A stretch of DNA of 64,000 bases from CAZNPW01 sp964575185 (GTDB lineage Bacteria; Pseudomonadota; Alphaproteobacteria; Rhodobacterales; Rhodobacteraceae): positions 24,865 through 88,864 of the forward strand of contig CAZNPW010000006.1 of the NCBI GenBank assembly GCA_964575185.1, read 5' to 3'. Below are positions 15,081 through 23,598 of this stretch, piece by piece; the first letter of the stretch is position 1; every line of letters begins with the position of its first letter. The notes under the pieces are model-generated. The model was not told where the DNA came from. It worked only from the letters and a program-made list of their open reading frames with translations, and made no database searches. Both the position numbers and the translations under genes were made by a program.

Positions 15081-16055
15081 TTACAGCAACCGCCCCGTCG
15101 CGCCGGCAGGATCGTCGGTTCCCTCGACGCGGTAAAGGCTCGCCTCGCCGGTCATCGAGGGGGCGACCGTATAGGCCAGGCCCGCCGGGATCAGCGCGGT
15201 GTCGCCGGGGTTCAGCACCGCCTGGCCGCCGGACCTGGCGTCGGGCCAGCCCAGCGCCCAGTGCCCGCGCATCGGCATCAGGACGGTCGCCTTGCCGGAC
15301 GCGGCGGGTTCGGTCTGCGCCGAGCCGCGGGTCAGGAAGGTGACCTCGAACCCCGGGCGGTCGCGCAGCACGCCCCTGTCGCCGATCACCACCGCAGGCT
15401 TGCGGTCGGCCAGCGCCATCAGGTCGCGGTAGCGCGCGACGTGGCCCGGCACGACATCCGCCGTCGAGGGTTCGGGGAAGGCGCGCAGCTCCTCGTCGGT
15501 CAGAAGCGGCATCGGCCCCACGCCGGCGGGCAGGTGCTGGCCCTTCCTGCTGTCGTAGAGCTTGCCGTTCGCGCCGAGGACGAGGCCGTGGTCGCGCGCG
15601 TCCTCGATCACCTGCGGGGCCCAGATCACCCCGCCGCCCGCGTCATCCCCGCCGAGGATGGCCATGATCATCCCGTAGTCGGTGCCGATGTTCTCGAACC
15701 CGCGGAAGATGCCGGTCGGGATGTTGATGATGTCGCCTTCCTCGAGCGTGACCTCGCCCGCCGTGCCCCAGCGGCCCCAGAAGAACCGCCAGCGGCCCTT
15801 CAGCGCGAAGAACACCTCGGCGGTGCGGTGGGAGTGCAGCGAGTTGCGGCACTTCGGCGGCTGGCCCGCCGCGCCGATGTTGAAGCCGGGGGTCGAGGTG
15901 ATGTGGACGTGCTGGTCGGCGCTTTCGCTGACGCCGCCGCCGATGATGGTGAAGTTCTCCTTCTGGTCGGACCCCGGGGTATGGGCGTCGATGAAGGCCG
16001 TCTTGCAGGGGCGCAGCTCGCCGTAGCGGACGATCATGGTGGCTGGGTCGAACAT
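15081..16055 (-). CDS. Bicupin protein
   Basis: 324 aa from ATG 16055. The first cupin (about residues 65-130) shows the metal-type motif NSLHSHRTAEVFFALKGRW and the second-motif part GDIINIPTGIFRGFEN. A second, less complete cupin fold spans about 235-320 (MPMRGHWALGW and PGDTALIPAGLAYTV). The arrangement recalls gentisate dioxygenase-like or sugar-isomerase-like bicupins, but ring-cleavage ligands cannot be confirmed. It starts 2 bp after paralogue 3 ends, so the pair is translationally linked. It may act as a metal-dependent oxygenase, isomerase or lyase on the pathway compound. Confidence 0.78.
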   Translation of the reverse strand: MFDPATMIVRYGELRPCKTAFIDAHTPGSDQKENFTIIGGGVSESADQHVHITSTPGFNIGAAGQPPKCRNSLHSHRTAEVFFALKGRWRFFWGRWGTAGEVTLEEGDIINIPTGIFRGFENIGTDYGMIMAILGGDDAGGGVIWAPQVIEDARDHGLVLGANGKLYDSRKGQHLPAGVGPMPLLTDEELRAFPEPSTADVVPGHVARYRDLMALADRKPAVVIGDRGVLRDRPGFEVTFLTRGSAQTEPAASGKATVLMPMRGHWALGWPDARSGGQAVLNPGDTALIPAGLAYTVAPSMTGEASLYRVEGTDDPAGATGRLL

Positions 16056-16057
16056 TC

Positions 16058-17050
16058 CTAGACTCCCGTATGCAGGTGGATCTGCTTCCAGACCGCCACC
16101 TCGTCGAAGACGATGACCTCGCGCCGCAGGCCCCAGGGACCCCATTCGGCGTGGCTCGCGCCCCAGAGGAAGACCTCGGCCCCCGAGGGCCGGCCGAACA
16201 TGCCCCAGCCGTCGTGGCGGCCCTGCAGGTGCCAGCGCAGGGCGGAGCGGGGGGCGAAGAGCGGGTCCTCGCGGCCGATGACGTGCTCGATGGTCAGCGC
16301 GGAGTCGGGAAAGCAGCCCTTCAGGTCGGTCCAGAAGCGGTCGGCCTCGGGCACGCCGTACTCCGCCCGCCCGCCCGGCAGGTCGAGCTGCACGGCGCGG
16401 TCGTAGCTGCGGGGGATGGCGGCGAAGTCGGCGGCGAAGATGGCCTGCATCAAGGCGGCGTGGCGCGCGCCGAAGGGGTTGTCGTTGCCGCGCCCGGAGT
16501 AGGGGCCGGGGCGGTCCATCGCGGGGGTGAAGGGGCGCGCGGCGGTGGCGACCCCGCCTTCGTCGCGGATCGCGCGCCGCGCCGCCTCGTCCGGGGCGAT
16601 GCCGATCTGGCGCGTCGCGGCGCCGGTGTCGTAGATCAGCCATTCGTCGTGGATCGCGTCGTCCTTGCACCAGCAGTCGGCGATGACGCGGTTGCGCGTC
16701 CGCCTGCCGGTGGCCGGCCCAAGGGGACCGTCCTGGGAATGCGTCGACACGCACATCAGGCGGTGCGACGACAGGAAGCCGGCCTGCGCTTCGCCCGACC
16801 AGATCACGTCCTCGCCATACAGCTGCAGGTCGGGTACGCTGCCGATCGACATCAGCGTCTCGCGGATCACCGCCCGGTTGCCGACCAGCACGCCGTCAGG
16901 CGACCGCTTGAGCACGTCGCGCCCATACCAGCGGTCGAGGCCGCGGACGTCGCGGTCCTCCCAGATGGCCTTGGTGATCCCCAGGATGTAGTCCGGCAGG
17001 TCCGTCCAGCGCGGATCGAATCCCTGCATCGGCGGCATGTCGCGGCTCAT
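16058..17050 (-). CDS. Tandem SnoaL-like (NTF2-fold) protein, paralogue 3
   Basis: 330 aa from ATG 17050 (an in-frame ATG at 17038 is an alternative). Closely related to paralogue 1 along its whole length: MQGFDPRWTDLPDYILGITK, EDVIWSGEAQAGFLSSHRLM, RNRVIADCWCKDDAIHDEWL, YSGRGNDNPFG and LQGRHDGWGMFGRPSGAEVF, ending HAEWGPWGLRREV. It is the first gene of the unit SnoaL-3, bicupin, HisD-like and reads away from operators O3 and O4. Two copies of the same rare two-domain fold under one repressor imply successive related steps or isomeric substrates; the chemistry is unknown. Confidence 0.75.
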   Translation of the reverse strand: MSRDMPPMQGFDPRWTDLPDYILGITKAIWEDRDVRGLDRWYGRDVLKRSPDGVLVGNRAVIRETLMSIGSVPDLQLYGEDVIWSGEAQAGFLSSHRLMCVSTHSQDGPLGPATGRRTRNRVIADCWCKDDAIHDEWLIYDTGAATRQIGIAPDEAARRAIRDEGGVATAARPFTPAMDRPGPYSGRGNDNPFGARHAALMQAIFAADFAAIPRSYDRAVQLDLPGGRAEYGVPEADRFWTDLKGCFPDSALTIEHVIGREDPLFAPRSALRWHLQGRHDGWGMFGRPSGAEVFLWGASHAEWGPWGLRREVIVFDEVAVWKQIHLHTGV

Positions 17051-17070
17051 GGCGGGGATGCTGACAGCAC

Positions 17071-17086
17071 CTGCATACGTCTGCAA
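17071..17086. promoter_or_regulatory. Candidate LacI-type operator O3
   Basis: CTGCATACGTCTGCAA, centred on CG, matches 11 of 14 fixed positions of TTGCAANCGNTTGCAA. It shares the GCATACG core with O2. It lies just upstream of SnoaL-like paralogue 3. Confidence 0.55.
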
Positions 17087-17178
17087 GTTCTTTTGCAAGG
17101 GCCAGCGAAGCGGGGCTATGCGGAAGGTCCGGGTGCGATATCCGTGCTTGATCGGCCGCGAACTTTGTGTTTCGCTGC

Positions 17179-17196
17179 CTTGCAATCGCTTGCAAG
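17179..17196. promoter_or_regulatory. Candidate LacI-type operator O4 (best palindrome)
   Basis: CTTGCAATCGCTTGCAAG is symmetric in 16 of 18 positions with a central CG, the textbook shape of a LacI-family operator. It lies 62 bp before the start of the ABC binding-protein gene, over its probable promoter. Confidence 0.65.
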
Positions 17197-17257
17197 ACGC
17201 TGGCCCGCAGCGCGCCCCACCCCCTGCGCCGACGTGCGCGACAGAGAGGTTCGCCCC

Positions 17258-18493
17258 ATGCCCATCACCCGCCTGGCCCTGGCCTCCGCCATGGCCCTGA
17301 CGCTCGCCCTGCCCGCCTTCGCCGACTGCGACACCGCGTCGGGGTCGGTGCGCATCCTGTCGAACGATTTCCGGGCGCTGCAGGCGGTGAACGCCGCCGC
17401 CGGGACCTGCGCCTCGGCCACCCTGACCGTGACCGCCAATGCCACGACCGAACACAAGAACCTGCAGGTCCCCGCGCTGACGGCGAACCCGGCCGAATAC
17501 ACGGTGGCGGTGGTCGCCAACAACTCCATCGTGCCGCTGCTGAACGCGGACCTGATCCGCCCGCTGGACGACCTGGTGGCGAAATACGGCCAGCAGCTGG
17601 AGCCGAACCAGCTCATCAGGATCGACGGCAGGACGATGGCGATCGCCTTCATGGCCAACAGCCAGCACCTGTTCCTGCGCAAGGACATCCTCGACGCCAA
17701 CGGCATCCCGCTGCCGAAGAGCTGGGAAGAGGTGCTGGCGGCCGCGCAGGCGCTGCGCGAGAAGGGCGTGGCGGAAAACCCGATCATGGCGTCCGACGGC
17801 GCGGGCTGGGACCTCGCGGCGGAGTTCGTGAACATGTATCTCGGCACCGGGGCGGAGTTCTTCTTGCCAGGTTCGGCCGAGCTTGCCATCGACAACGACC
17901 AGGGCCGCCTGGCCTTGAAGATGATGCGCGACCTGACCGCCTACATGGCACCCGACTACGTGACCATGGACACCAACACGATGGGCAAGACCTGGGCGCA
18001 GGGCGGCCTCGTCATGATGCAGAACTGGGGCTCGCTCGCCGCCTCGACCGTCGATCCGGCCCAGGCCACGCCCGAGGTCGTGGCGGGCACGGTGTTCACC
18101 GCCGCGCCGACGATCGGCGGCGGGTCGATCCCGGCGGCGGCGGTGTGGTGGGACGGCTTCACCATCGCCAAGAACATCAGCGACGCGGATGCCGAGGCGT
18201 CGTTCCAGGCGATGATGCGCGGCATCAGCCCCGAGACGGTGGCGGCGAACGCCGATCTTGCGGTGTGGCTCGTGCGGGGCTACCAGCCCACCCCGGCGGC
18301 CGAAGGCGTGATCGGCACCGCGACGGGCGGCGGCCGACCCTACCCGATGGTGCCCTACATGGGCACCCTGCACGAGGTGCTGGGGGCCGAGCTCGTCGAC
18401 TTCATCAAGGGCAACGAGGACGCCGACAAGGCCATCGCCGACATCACCGCCGCCTACAACGCGGCGGCGAAATCCGCGGGCTTCCTGCAGTAG
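17258..18493 (+). CDS. ABC transporter extracellular solute-binding protein (family 1, CUT1-type)
   Basis: 411 aa. A signal peptide (ITRLALASAMALTLALPAFA, cleavage before DCDTA) precedes a MalE-like two-lobed fold, with TVAVVANNSIVPLLNADLI and LRKDILDANGIPLPKSWEEV segments typical of family 1 binding proteins. It captures the substrate in the periplasm for the two permeases that follow. An ATG with AGAGAGG upstream sets the start. It reads divergently from paralogue 3 and carries operator O4 upstream, so it should be induced with the rest of the island. Family 1 proteins bind sugars, polyols, and also amine or phosphodiester compounds, so the ligand is open. Confidence 0.88.
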   Translation: MPITRLALASAMALTLALPAFADCDTASGSVRILSNDFRALQAVNAAAGTCASATLTVTANATTEHKNLQVPALTANPAEYTVAVVANNSIVPLLNADLIRPLDDLVAKYGQQLEPNQLIRIDGRTMAIAFMANSQHLFLRKDILDANGIPLPKSWEEVLAAAQALREKGVAENPIMASDGAGWDLAAEFVNMYLGTGAEFFLPGSAELAIDNDQGRLALKMMRDLTAYMAPDYVTMDTNTMGKTWAQGGLVMMQNWGSLAASTVDPAQATPEVVAGTVFTAAPTIGGGSIPAAAVWWDGFTIAKNISDADAEASFQAMMRGISPETVAANADLAVWLVRGYQPTPAAEGVIGTATGGGRPYPMVPYMGTLHEVLGAELVDFIKGNEDADKAIADITAAYNAAAKSAGFLQ

Positions 18494-18568
18494 GGCAAGC
18501 CCTTGTCGGATCGGCCCGGACCGGCGCTCCCCTGGTCCGGGCCGCGATCCGCGGGGAGGGGACAGGCC

Positions 18569-19606
18569 ATGCCGCACCGCACCTTCCTTGCCTTCATGGG
18601 TCCGTCGCTGGCGGCGATGCTGATCTTCATCGCGCTGCCCATCGTGTCGATCGTCGTGCAGTCGCTGTATGTCGAACACCCGGCGGTATTCGTCACGACC
18701 GAGACCTGCCAGCCCTTCGGCGGCTGCACCACCGAGACGGTCGTCGACGCCGCCGCGACCGCCGCGCTGCGCGAGGCGCAGCCGCTCGGCCAGTGGAACG
18801 GGATCGGCACCTACCTCGACCGCGCCCACCTGGCCACGGGCGAACTGGCGCAGGCCTGGGCCACCGCCGACGGCTGGCGCGACTTCGCGGCGATGGTGAT
18901 GAACCTGCCCTTCTGGCGCGCGCTCGCCTTCACGCTGACCTACTGCATCGTCGTCACCCCCTTCGCGCTGGGCCTGGGCTTCGCCATCGCGCTGGCGGTC
19001 AACACCCTGTCGCGCCGCATCCGCGGGCCGGTGATCTTCTTCAGCCTGATCCCGATGGTCATCACGCCCCTGGTCGGCGCGCTGGTGCTCTACTGGATGC
19101 TCGACAGCCGGGGCATCCTCGGGGCCGCGCTGCAATGGGTGATGGGCGACCCCACGCTGTCGATGCGCGCCTCCACCCCGCTGACCTGGATCATGCTTCT
19201 GGTCTACGGCATCTGGACCAATGCGCCGTTCAGCTTCATCGTGCTCTTCGCGGGCCTGCAGGCCGTCCCGCGCGAGACGCAGGAGGCCGCGATGATCGAC
19301 GGCGCGAGCCGGTGGGAGCGGGTGCGCTACGTCACCGTCCCGACGCTGCGGCCCCTGATCCTGTTCATCCTGCTGGTGCAGGTGATGGACAACTTCAAGG
19401 TGTTCGAGCCGATCATCAGCTTCAACTCCGCAAGCAGCGCGACATCGCTCAGCTTCCAGATCTACGCCAGCCTGAACACGCAGACGACGCAGATCTTCGG
19501 CTCGGCCGCCGCGACCTCGGTGCTGACGATCGGGTTCATCACCGTGCTGATCCTGCCCGTCATCCTGCGGGTCGGGCGCGAGCTTCTGTCGGAAAGGCCG
19601 CGCTGA
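18569..19606 (+). CDS. ABC transporter permease (CUT1-type, MalF/UgpA-like)
   Basis: 345 aa from ATG 18569 (GGAGGGG just upstream). The N-terminal span LIFIALPIVSIVVQSLY is followed by an unusually long periplasmic loop (about residues 28-108) containing two cysteines (TETCQPFGGC), then five or so further membrane spans. The ATPase-contact EAA loop is visible as EAAMIDGASRWERVRYVTVP. It forms the membrane pore with the next permease; stop and start overlap as TGATG. Confidence 0.88.
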   Translation: MPHRTFLAFMGPSLAAMLIFIALPIVSIVVQSLYVEHPAVFVTTETCQPFGGCTTETVVDAAATAALREAQPLGQWNGIGTYLDRAHLATGELAQAWATADGWRDFAAMVMNLPFWRALAFTLTYCIVVTPFALGLGFAIALAVNTLSRRIRGPVIFFSLIPMVITPLVGALVLYWMLDSRGILGAALQWVMGDPTLSMRASTPLTWIMLLVYGIWTNAPFSFIVLFAGLQAVPRETQEAAMIDGASRWERVRYVTVPTLRPLILFILLVQVMDNFKVFEPIISFNSASSATSLSFQIYASLNTQTTQIFGSAAATSVLTIGFITVLILPVILRVGRELLSERPR

Positions 19607-20487
19607 TGGCCGACGCGCTGGACCGCCGCCCGCGCAGGCTGGTCTGGGCCGCGTCGGGCTTCGTCCTGCTGTGGCTGATCGTGGCGGCGTTCCCCTTCCT
19701 GTGGACGGTCTGGGGCAGCTTCAAGGTCGAGGCCGACTTCTTCAGCCGCACGAGCTGGGAGAACGCGATCTTCGGCACCAACACGGTCCGCCTGACCGGC
19801 GACGCCTTCACCGGTGCGGGGTATCACGGCGCCTGGGTGGTGACCGCGTTCTGGCGCGCCGCGGTCAACACCGTGATCGTGACGCTGTTCGTGACGGTGA
19901 TCTCGCTGACGCTCGGCACGCTCGGCGGCTATGCGCTGGCGCGGTCGACCTCTCGCTACCGCTTCTGGATCCTGATCTTTGCCCTCTTCTTCCGCGCCAT
20001 GCCCGACATCACCATCGTGTCGGGCTACCTGTTCCCCTTCTTCGCGCTGAACGTCTGGGGCCACCTGCCGACCGCCATCGTCGTGCTGGTGGCGCTGAAC
20101 CAGCCCTTCACGCTGTGGATGATGTATTCGTTCTTCCAGGGCATCCCGCGCGACCTCGACGAGGCGGCGCTGGTCGACGGCTGCACGCGGTTCCAGGCCT
20201 TCCGCCTCGCCATCATCCCGGTGATGTGGCCGGGGGTCATCACCACGGGGCTGTTCAGCTTCCTGCTCGCCTACAACGACTTCACCGTGACGGGGCTGAT
20301 CCTTTCCCAGGACAACCAGACGATGGTGCCCAAGATCGCGAGCTACCTGGGCCAGATCCAGTCGGACGGGAACATCATGTATGCCGTGGCCGCCGTCGTC
20401 AGCGTGGCGATCCCGATCTTCCTTCTGGTCATGTTCTTCCAGCGCTATCTCGTCAGCGGCCTGACCGCGGGGGCGGTGAAGGGATGA
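19606..20487 (+). CDS. ABC transporter permease (CUT1-type, MalG/UgpE-like)
   Basis: 293 aa with about six membrane spans, starting SGFVLLWLIVAAFPFLWTVW. The EAA loop reads DEAALVDGCTRFQAFRLAIIP. It partners the preceding permease, with which it shares one base at the stop/start junction, and overlaps the aldolase start by ATGA. No gene for the ATP-hydrolysing subunit lies in this operon or elsewhere in the island, so the importer must borrow one (as MsmK-type ATPases can serve several CUT1 systems) or its gene lies outside the window. Confidence 0.88.
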   Translation: MADALDRRPRRLVWAASGFVLLWLIVAAFPFLWTVWGSFKVEADFFSRTSWENAIFGTNTVRLTGDAFTGAGYHGAWVVTAFWRAAVNTVIVTLFVTVISLTLGTLGGYALARSTSRYRFWILIFALFFRAMPDITIVSGYLFPFFALNVWGHLPTAIVVLVALNQPFTLWMMYSFFQGIPRDLDEAALVDGCTRFQAFRLAIIPVMWPGVITTGLFSFLLAYNDFTVTGLILSQDNQTMVPKIASYLGQIQSDGNIMYAVAAVVSVAIPIFLLVMFFQRYLVSGLTAGAVKG

Positions 20488-21260
20488 ACCTGCCCGCGCG
20501 GCTCCTCGCCGGTCCGCCCGCCGTCAACGGCTGGTGCGCGATCCCCGGCACCGTCCCGGCCGAGATCATGGGCCGCGCCGGGTTCGACCTGGTGACGGTC
20601 GACCTGCAGCACGGGCTGATCGACTACCCGGCGGCGCTGGCGATGGTGCAGGTCCTGCAGGGCCTGCCCGCGCCGGTGATGGCGCGGGTGCCGTGGAACG
20701 AGCCCGGCATCCTGATGAAATGCCTCGACGCCGGGGTGGAGGGGGTGATCTGCCCGATGGTCAACACCGCCGAGGAGGCGCGGCGGCTGGTGTCCTTCAC
20801 CCGCTACGCGCCGCTCGGCACGCGGTCCTTCGGGCCGACGCGGGCGAACCTGGTGCACGGCCCGGCCTATGTGAAGACCGCAAACACCGCCGTTGCCGTG
20901 ATCGCGATGATCGAGACGCGCGAGGCGCTGGCGAACCTCGATGCCATCCTGGCGGTGGAGGGGCTCGACGGCGTCTATGTCGGCCCGTCGGACCTCGGCC
21001 TGTCGCTCGGCCACGAGCCGACGCTCGACCCGACCGCACCCGAGGTCACGGGGGCCATCGCCGACATCCTGGCCCGCGCCCGCGCGGCGGGGCGGATCGC
21101 GGGGGTGCATTGCGGCAGCCCGGCGATGATCCGGCGGATGTGGGACCAGGGCGCGCAGTTCTGCTCGCTCCTGACCGACGTGCGGATCATGGTGCAGGCG
21201 CTGTCCGCGCCGCTGGCCGAACTGCGGAACACGCGGGCCGAGGCCGTGCGCGGCTACTGA
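20484..21260 (+). CDS. HpcH/HpaI-family class II aldolase
   Basis: 258 aa. Residues expected in this metal-dependent pyruvate aldolase family are present: H43 (DLQHGLIDY), R68 (MARVPWN), metal ligands E144 (IETREAL) and D170 (VGPSDLGLSLG). Members cleave 2-keto-4-hydroxy acids to pyruvate (or a related oxo-acid) and an aldehyde. As the last gene of the importer operon it probably performs the final carbon-carbon cleavage. A citrate-lyase-beta-like role is less likely because the short HpaI form lacks that extension. Confidence 0.87.
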   Translation: MNLPARLLAGPPAVNGWCAIPGTVPAEIMGRAGFDLVTVDLQHGLIDYPAALAMVQVLQGLPAPVMARVPWNEPGILMKCLDAGVEGVICPMVNTAEEARRLVSFTRYAPLGTRSFGPTRANLVHGPAYVKTANTAVAVIAMIETREALANLDAILAVEGLDGVYVGPSDLGLSLGHEPTLDPTAPEVTGAIADILARARAAGRIAGVHCGSPAMIRRMWDQGAQFCSLLTDVRIMVQALSAPLAELRNTRAEAVRGY

Positions 21261-21397
21261 GCGAAGCCCGCCCCGGCCCCGCCGCGCACAGGCCCCCGCG
21301 GCCGCGCCATGCGGCCGGGGACCAACGACGATCCCTCACGCGGGCATGCGGCGGGGGGCCGCGATCCGGCCTTCCCGCCCCGATGCCATGCCCGTCT
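21261..21397. other. Convergent intergenic region with small hairpin
   Basis: 137 bp between the aldolase (plus) and a dehydrogenase (minus). GGCCGC-GCCAT-GCGGCC near 21300-21317 could fold as a hairpin but has no T-run. None of the triple palindromes seen at other convergent junctions is present. Confidence 0.35.
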
Positions 21398-22357
21398 TCA
21401 AGGGGTTTCCGAACCGGGGTGGCGGAGGTGCCGGGACGGCGGCGGCGCCGGGTCTTCGGCAAGGTTCAGGCCGTTCGCGCGGGCGACGTAGTCGGGCAGA
21501 TGCGGCACGTAGTCCTGCGGGCCGCTGCCGCCCGTCGCCATCGCCATGGCATAGCTGTTCTTGATCGCGCTGCCGAGCGTGGTCGTCACCGTGACGCCGT
21601 TCGCCATCGCCTCGAGATAGCGCATGTCCTTGTAGGCGTTGCTCAAGGTGAACCGGTGCGCCTCGCGGTCGCCGTCGCGCGCATAGCCCATGAAGGTCTG
21701 GTAGAAGCCGCAGTCCATCCGGCCGCCGCGGATCACGCTGTCGAAGGTCTCGATCGGGATCCCGACCTTGCGCGACAGCGTGAGCACCTCGGCATAGAGC
21801 GCGCCATAGCCGAGCGACAGGAAGTTCATCAGGAGCTTCATGCGATGGCCGTCGCCCACCCCGCCGACATGCACGATCTTGGCCGCCCAGGTCGCGATCA
21901 CCGGCCGCAGCCGCGCGAACACCTCGGGCGTGGCCCCGACCATGCAGTCGAGCGTGCCCGCCAGCGCCTCCTTCGGTGTCCGGCCGAGCGGGGCATCGGC
22001 ATAGTCCACGCCGATCGCGGCGAGGTCGCGCGCCAGCCGGTCGGTCACGTCGGGCTCGCCGGTGGAACAGTCGACGACCACCGATCCCGGTGCCAGTCCG
22101 GGCCGAAGCTGCGCCACCACCGCCTCCGCCTCGGGCGAGCCCGTCAGGCAGAGGAACACGATGTCCGACCGCCGGGCGAGGTCTGCCATGTCGGCAGCCT
22201 CGACCGCCCCCCGTGCCACGAGGTCGTCCAGCGGCACCCGGTTGCGGTGGGCGATGCCGGTCAGCGCATAGCCCTTGGCAAGGATGTTCGTGGCCATGCC
22301 GTGGCCCATCAGGCCAAGGCCGACAAAGCCGATCCTCGGTTTTGCAGGGGTGGTCAT
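21398..22357 (-). CDS. NAD(P)-dependent beta-hydroxyacid dehydrogenase (6PGDH/HIBADH family)
   Basis: 319 aa from ATG 22357 with AGGAG upstream. The Rossmann motif is GFVGLGLMGHGM (10-21) and the catalytic lysine is K174 in MKLLMNF, where family members have the conserved helix. The substrate-binding DAPLGRTPKEA differs from the usual DAPVSGG. It oxidises a 3-hydroxy acid to its semialdehyde or keto form. It is transcribed alone, convergent with the aldolase and divergent from the LtnD-like gene. The last 20 residues (AEDPAPPPSRHLRHPGSETP) are low in similarity to the family and may be read through into intergenic DNA. Confidence 0.83.
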   Translation of the reverse strand: MTTPAKPRIGFVGLGLMGHGMATNILAKGYALTGIAHRNRVPLDDLVARGAVEAADMADLARRSDIVFLCLTGSPEAEAVVAQLRPGLAPGSVVVDCSTGEPDVTDRLARDLAAIGVDYADAPLGRTPKEALAGTLDCMVGATPEVFARLRPVIATWAAKIVHVGGVGDGHRMKLLMNFLSLGYGALYAEVLTLSRKVGIPIETFDSVIRGGRMDCGFYQTFMGYARDGDREAHRFTLSNAYKDMRYLEAMANGVTVTTTLGSAIKNSYAMAMATGGSGPQDYVPHLPDYVARANGLNLAEDPAPPPSRHLRHPGSETP

Positions 22358-22662
22358 GCAGGGCTCCTCGGTCAGGTCGGGTTGAGGCACGGACGTGAAG
22401 AACAGCGGCGCGGCTTCGTCGCGTTCCAGGGCATGCTGCGCGTCGGCGGTCGACGACATGGCCGCGCGCGCCCCCGATCGGCATCGGCCGTCCTTGCCGG
22501 GATCCACCGTCATCGTCGCGTCCGCCCCCTTTCCATCGCCGCCGGGGACGGAACCCGACCCTTGCCACCCGCACGGAATCTCGGATAGCGATGCCAGGAC
22601 ATGGCTATCATCCTGCGTCTGCCGCCTCAAGACGGCCGCAGAACCGGGCGGAGAACGATCGC
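22358..22662. promoter_or_regulatory. Divergent intergenic region between two beta-hydroxyacid dehydrogenases
   Basis: 305 bp with no convincing gene. An inverted repeat GATAGC (22584-22589) and GCTATC (22604-22609), 14 bp apart, lies about 55 bp before the LtnD-like start and could be an operator for an unknown regulator. GGAG at 22649-22652 serves as the ribosome binding site of that gene. Confidence 0.4.
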
Positions 22663-23577
22663 ATGGCAGGGACTGGGGCGCTGCAAACCTGCGTCATCGG
22701 GCTCGGCGCGATGGGTCTCGGCATCGCCGGATCGCTGCGGCGCGGCGGCTTCGGCGTCACCGGCTGCGACCTGTCGCCCGAGGCGGTGGCGCGGTTTGCC
22801 GCCTCCGGCGGACGCACGGCACCCGATGCCGCCACGGCGGCGTCGGGCGCGGACATCGTCGTCTGCGTCGTGGTCAATGCCGCGCAGACCGACGCGGCGC
22901 TCTTCGCACCGGACGGCGCGGCCGGTCGGATGCGGGCGGGCGGGGTGATCCTGTCCTGTGCGACGATGGCCCCGGAGGCCGCCCGCGCGCTGGAGGAGAA
23001 GGCGCAGGCGCGCGGCCTGCACTACGTCGACGCGCCCGTCAGCGGCGGAGCCGCGCGGGCGGCGTCGGGGGACCTCACGATCATGGCGTCGGGGGCGCCG
23101 GCGGCGTTCGACATCGCCCGGCCGGTCCTGCAGGCGATGGCGGCCAGGCTCTACGAACTCGGCGACCGCGCAGGCACGGGGGCCGCGTTCAAGATCGTGA
23201 ACCAGCTTCTGGCGGGGGTGCATGTCGCCGCCGCCTGCGAAGCGGTAACCTTCGCCGCCGCGATGGGGCTGGACATCGCGCGGGTCTACGAGGTGATCAC
23301 GGCCAGCGCGGGCAATTCCTGGATGTTCGAGAACCGGGTTCCCCACATCCTCGACGGCGACTACGCGCCGCGCTCGGCGGTGGACATCTTCACCAAGGAC
23401 CTCGGGCTCGTCACCGACATCGGCCGGGATCTGAAGTTTCCCACCCCCGTCGCCGCGACCGCGTTGCAGATGTTCGTGATGACCGCCGCCGCAGGCATGG
23501 GCCGCGACGACGACGCCTCGGTCGCGCGGATGCTGGCCGGGCTGGCCGGGCTGGAGCTGCCGGCGGCAAAGCCCTGA
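22663..23577 (+). CDS. ltnD: L-threonate dehydrogenase-like (LtnD) oxidoreductase
   Basis: 304 aa. The cofactor motif is IGLGAMGLGI (12-21), the substrate loop is DAPVSGGA (123-130) and the catalytic lysine is K177 (AAFKIVNQLL). The C-terminal half with NSWMFENRVPHILDGDY and SAVDIFTKDLGLV is the pattern I associate with LtnD, which oxidises L-threonate to 2-oxotetronate. The usual partners (otnC aldolase, otnK kinase, otnI isomerase) are not beside it, so another four-carbon acid is possible. It is followed 21 bp later by an SDR and then by a sugar transporter. Confidence 0.75.
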   Translation: MAGTGALQTCVIGLGAMGLGIAGSLRRGGFGVTGCDLSPEAVARFAASGGRTAPDAATAASGADIVVCVVVNAAQTDAALFAPDGAAGRMRAGGVILSCATMAPEAARALEEKAQARGLHYVDAPVSGGAARAASGDLTIMASGAPAAFDIARPVLQAMAARLYELGDRAGTGAAFKIVNQLLAGVHVAAACEAVTFAAAMGLDIARVYEVITASAGNSWMFENRVPHILDGDYAPRSAVDIFTKDLGLVTDIGRDLKFPTPVAATALQMFVMTAAAGMGRDDDASVARMLAGLAGLELPAAKP

Positions 23578-23598
23578 CAAAACCGACGGAGACGCACC

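Larger units (their letters stand above)
17051..17257. promoter_or_regulatory. Divergent promoter region between SnoaL-like paralogue 3 and the ABC binding protein
   Basis: 207 bp without a gene. It contains operators O3 and O4 and an extra TTTTGCAAGG half-site near 17091-17100. The ribosome binding site for the plus-strand gene is AGAGAGG at 17243-17249. The region mirrors the other divergent region of the island, so both would be silenced together by LacI. Confidence 0.6.

Noticed and set aside
16058..19135. A 1025-codon open frame on the minus strand running from the SnoaL-like gene across the ABC transporter genes
   Set aside because: Beyond 17050 it is antisense to the binding-protein and permease genes, has an Arg/Gly/His-rich shadow composition and no domain; it only reflects high GC.
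17167..20487. Long plus-strand frame spanning the importer genes as one protein
   Set aside because: Only its last part is the true second permease; the earlier part is an out-of-frame reading of the binding protein and first permease, which are clear in their own frames.
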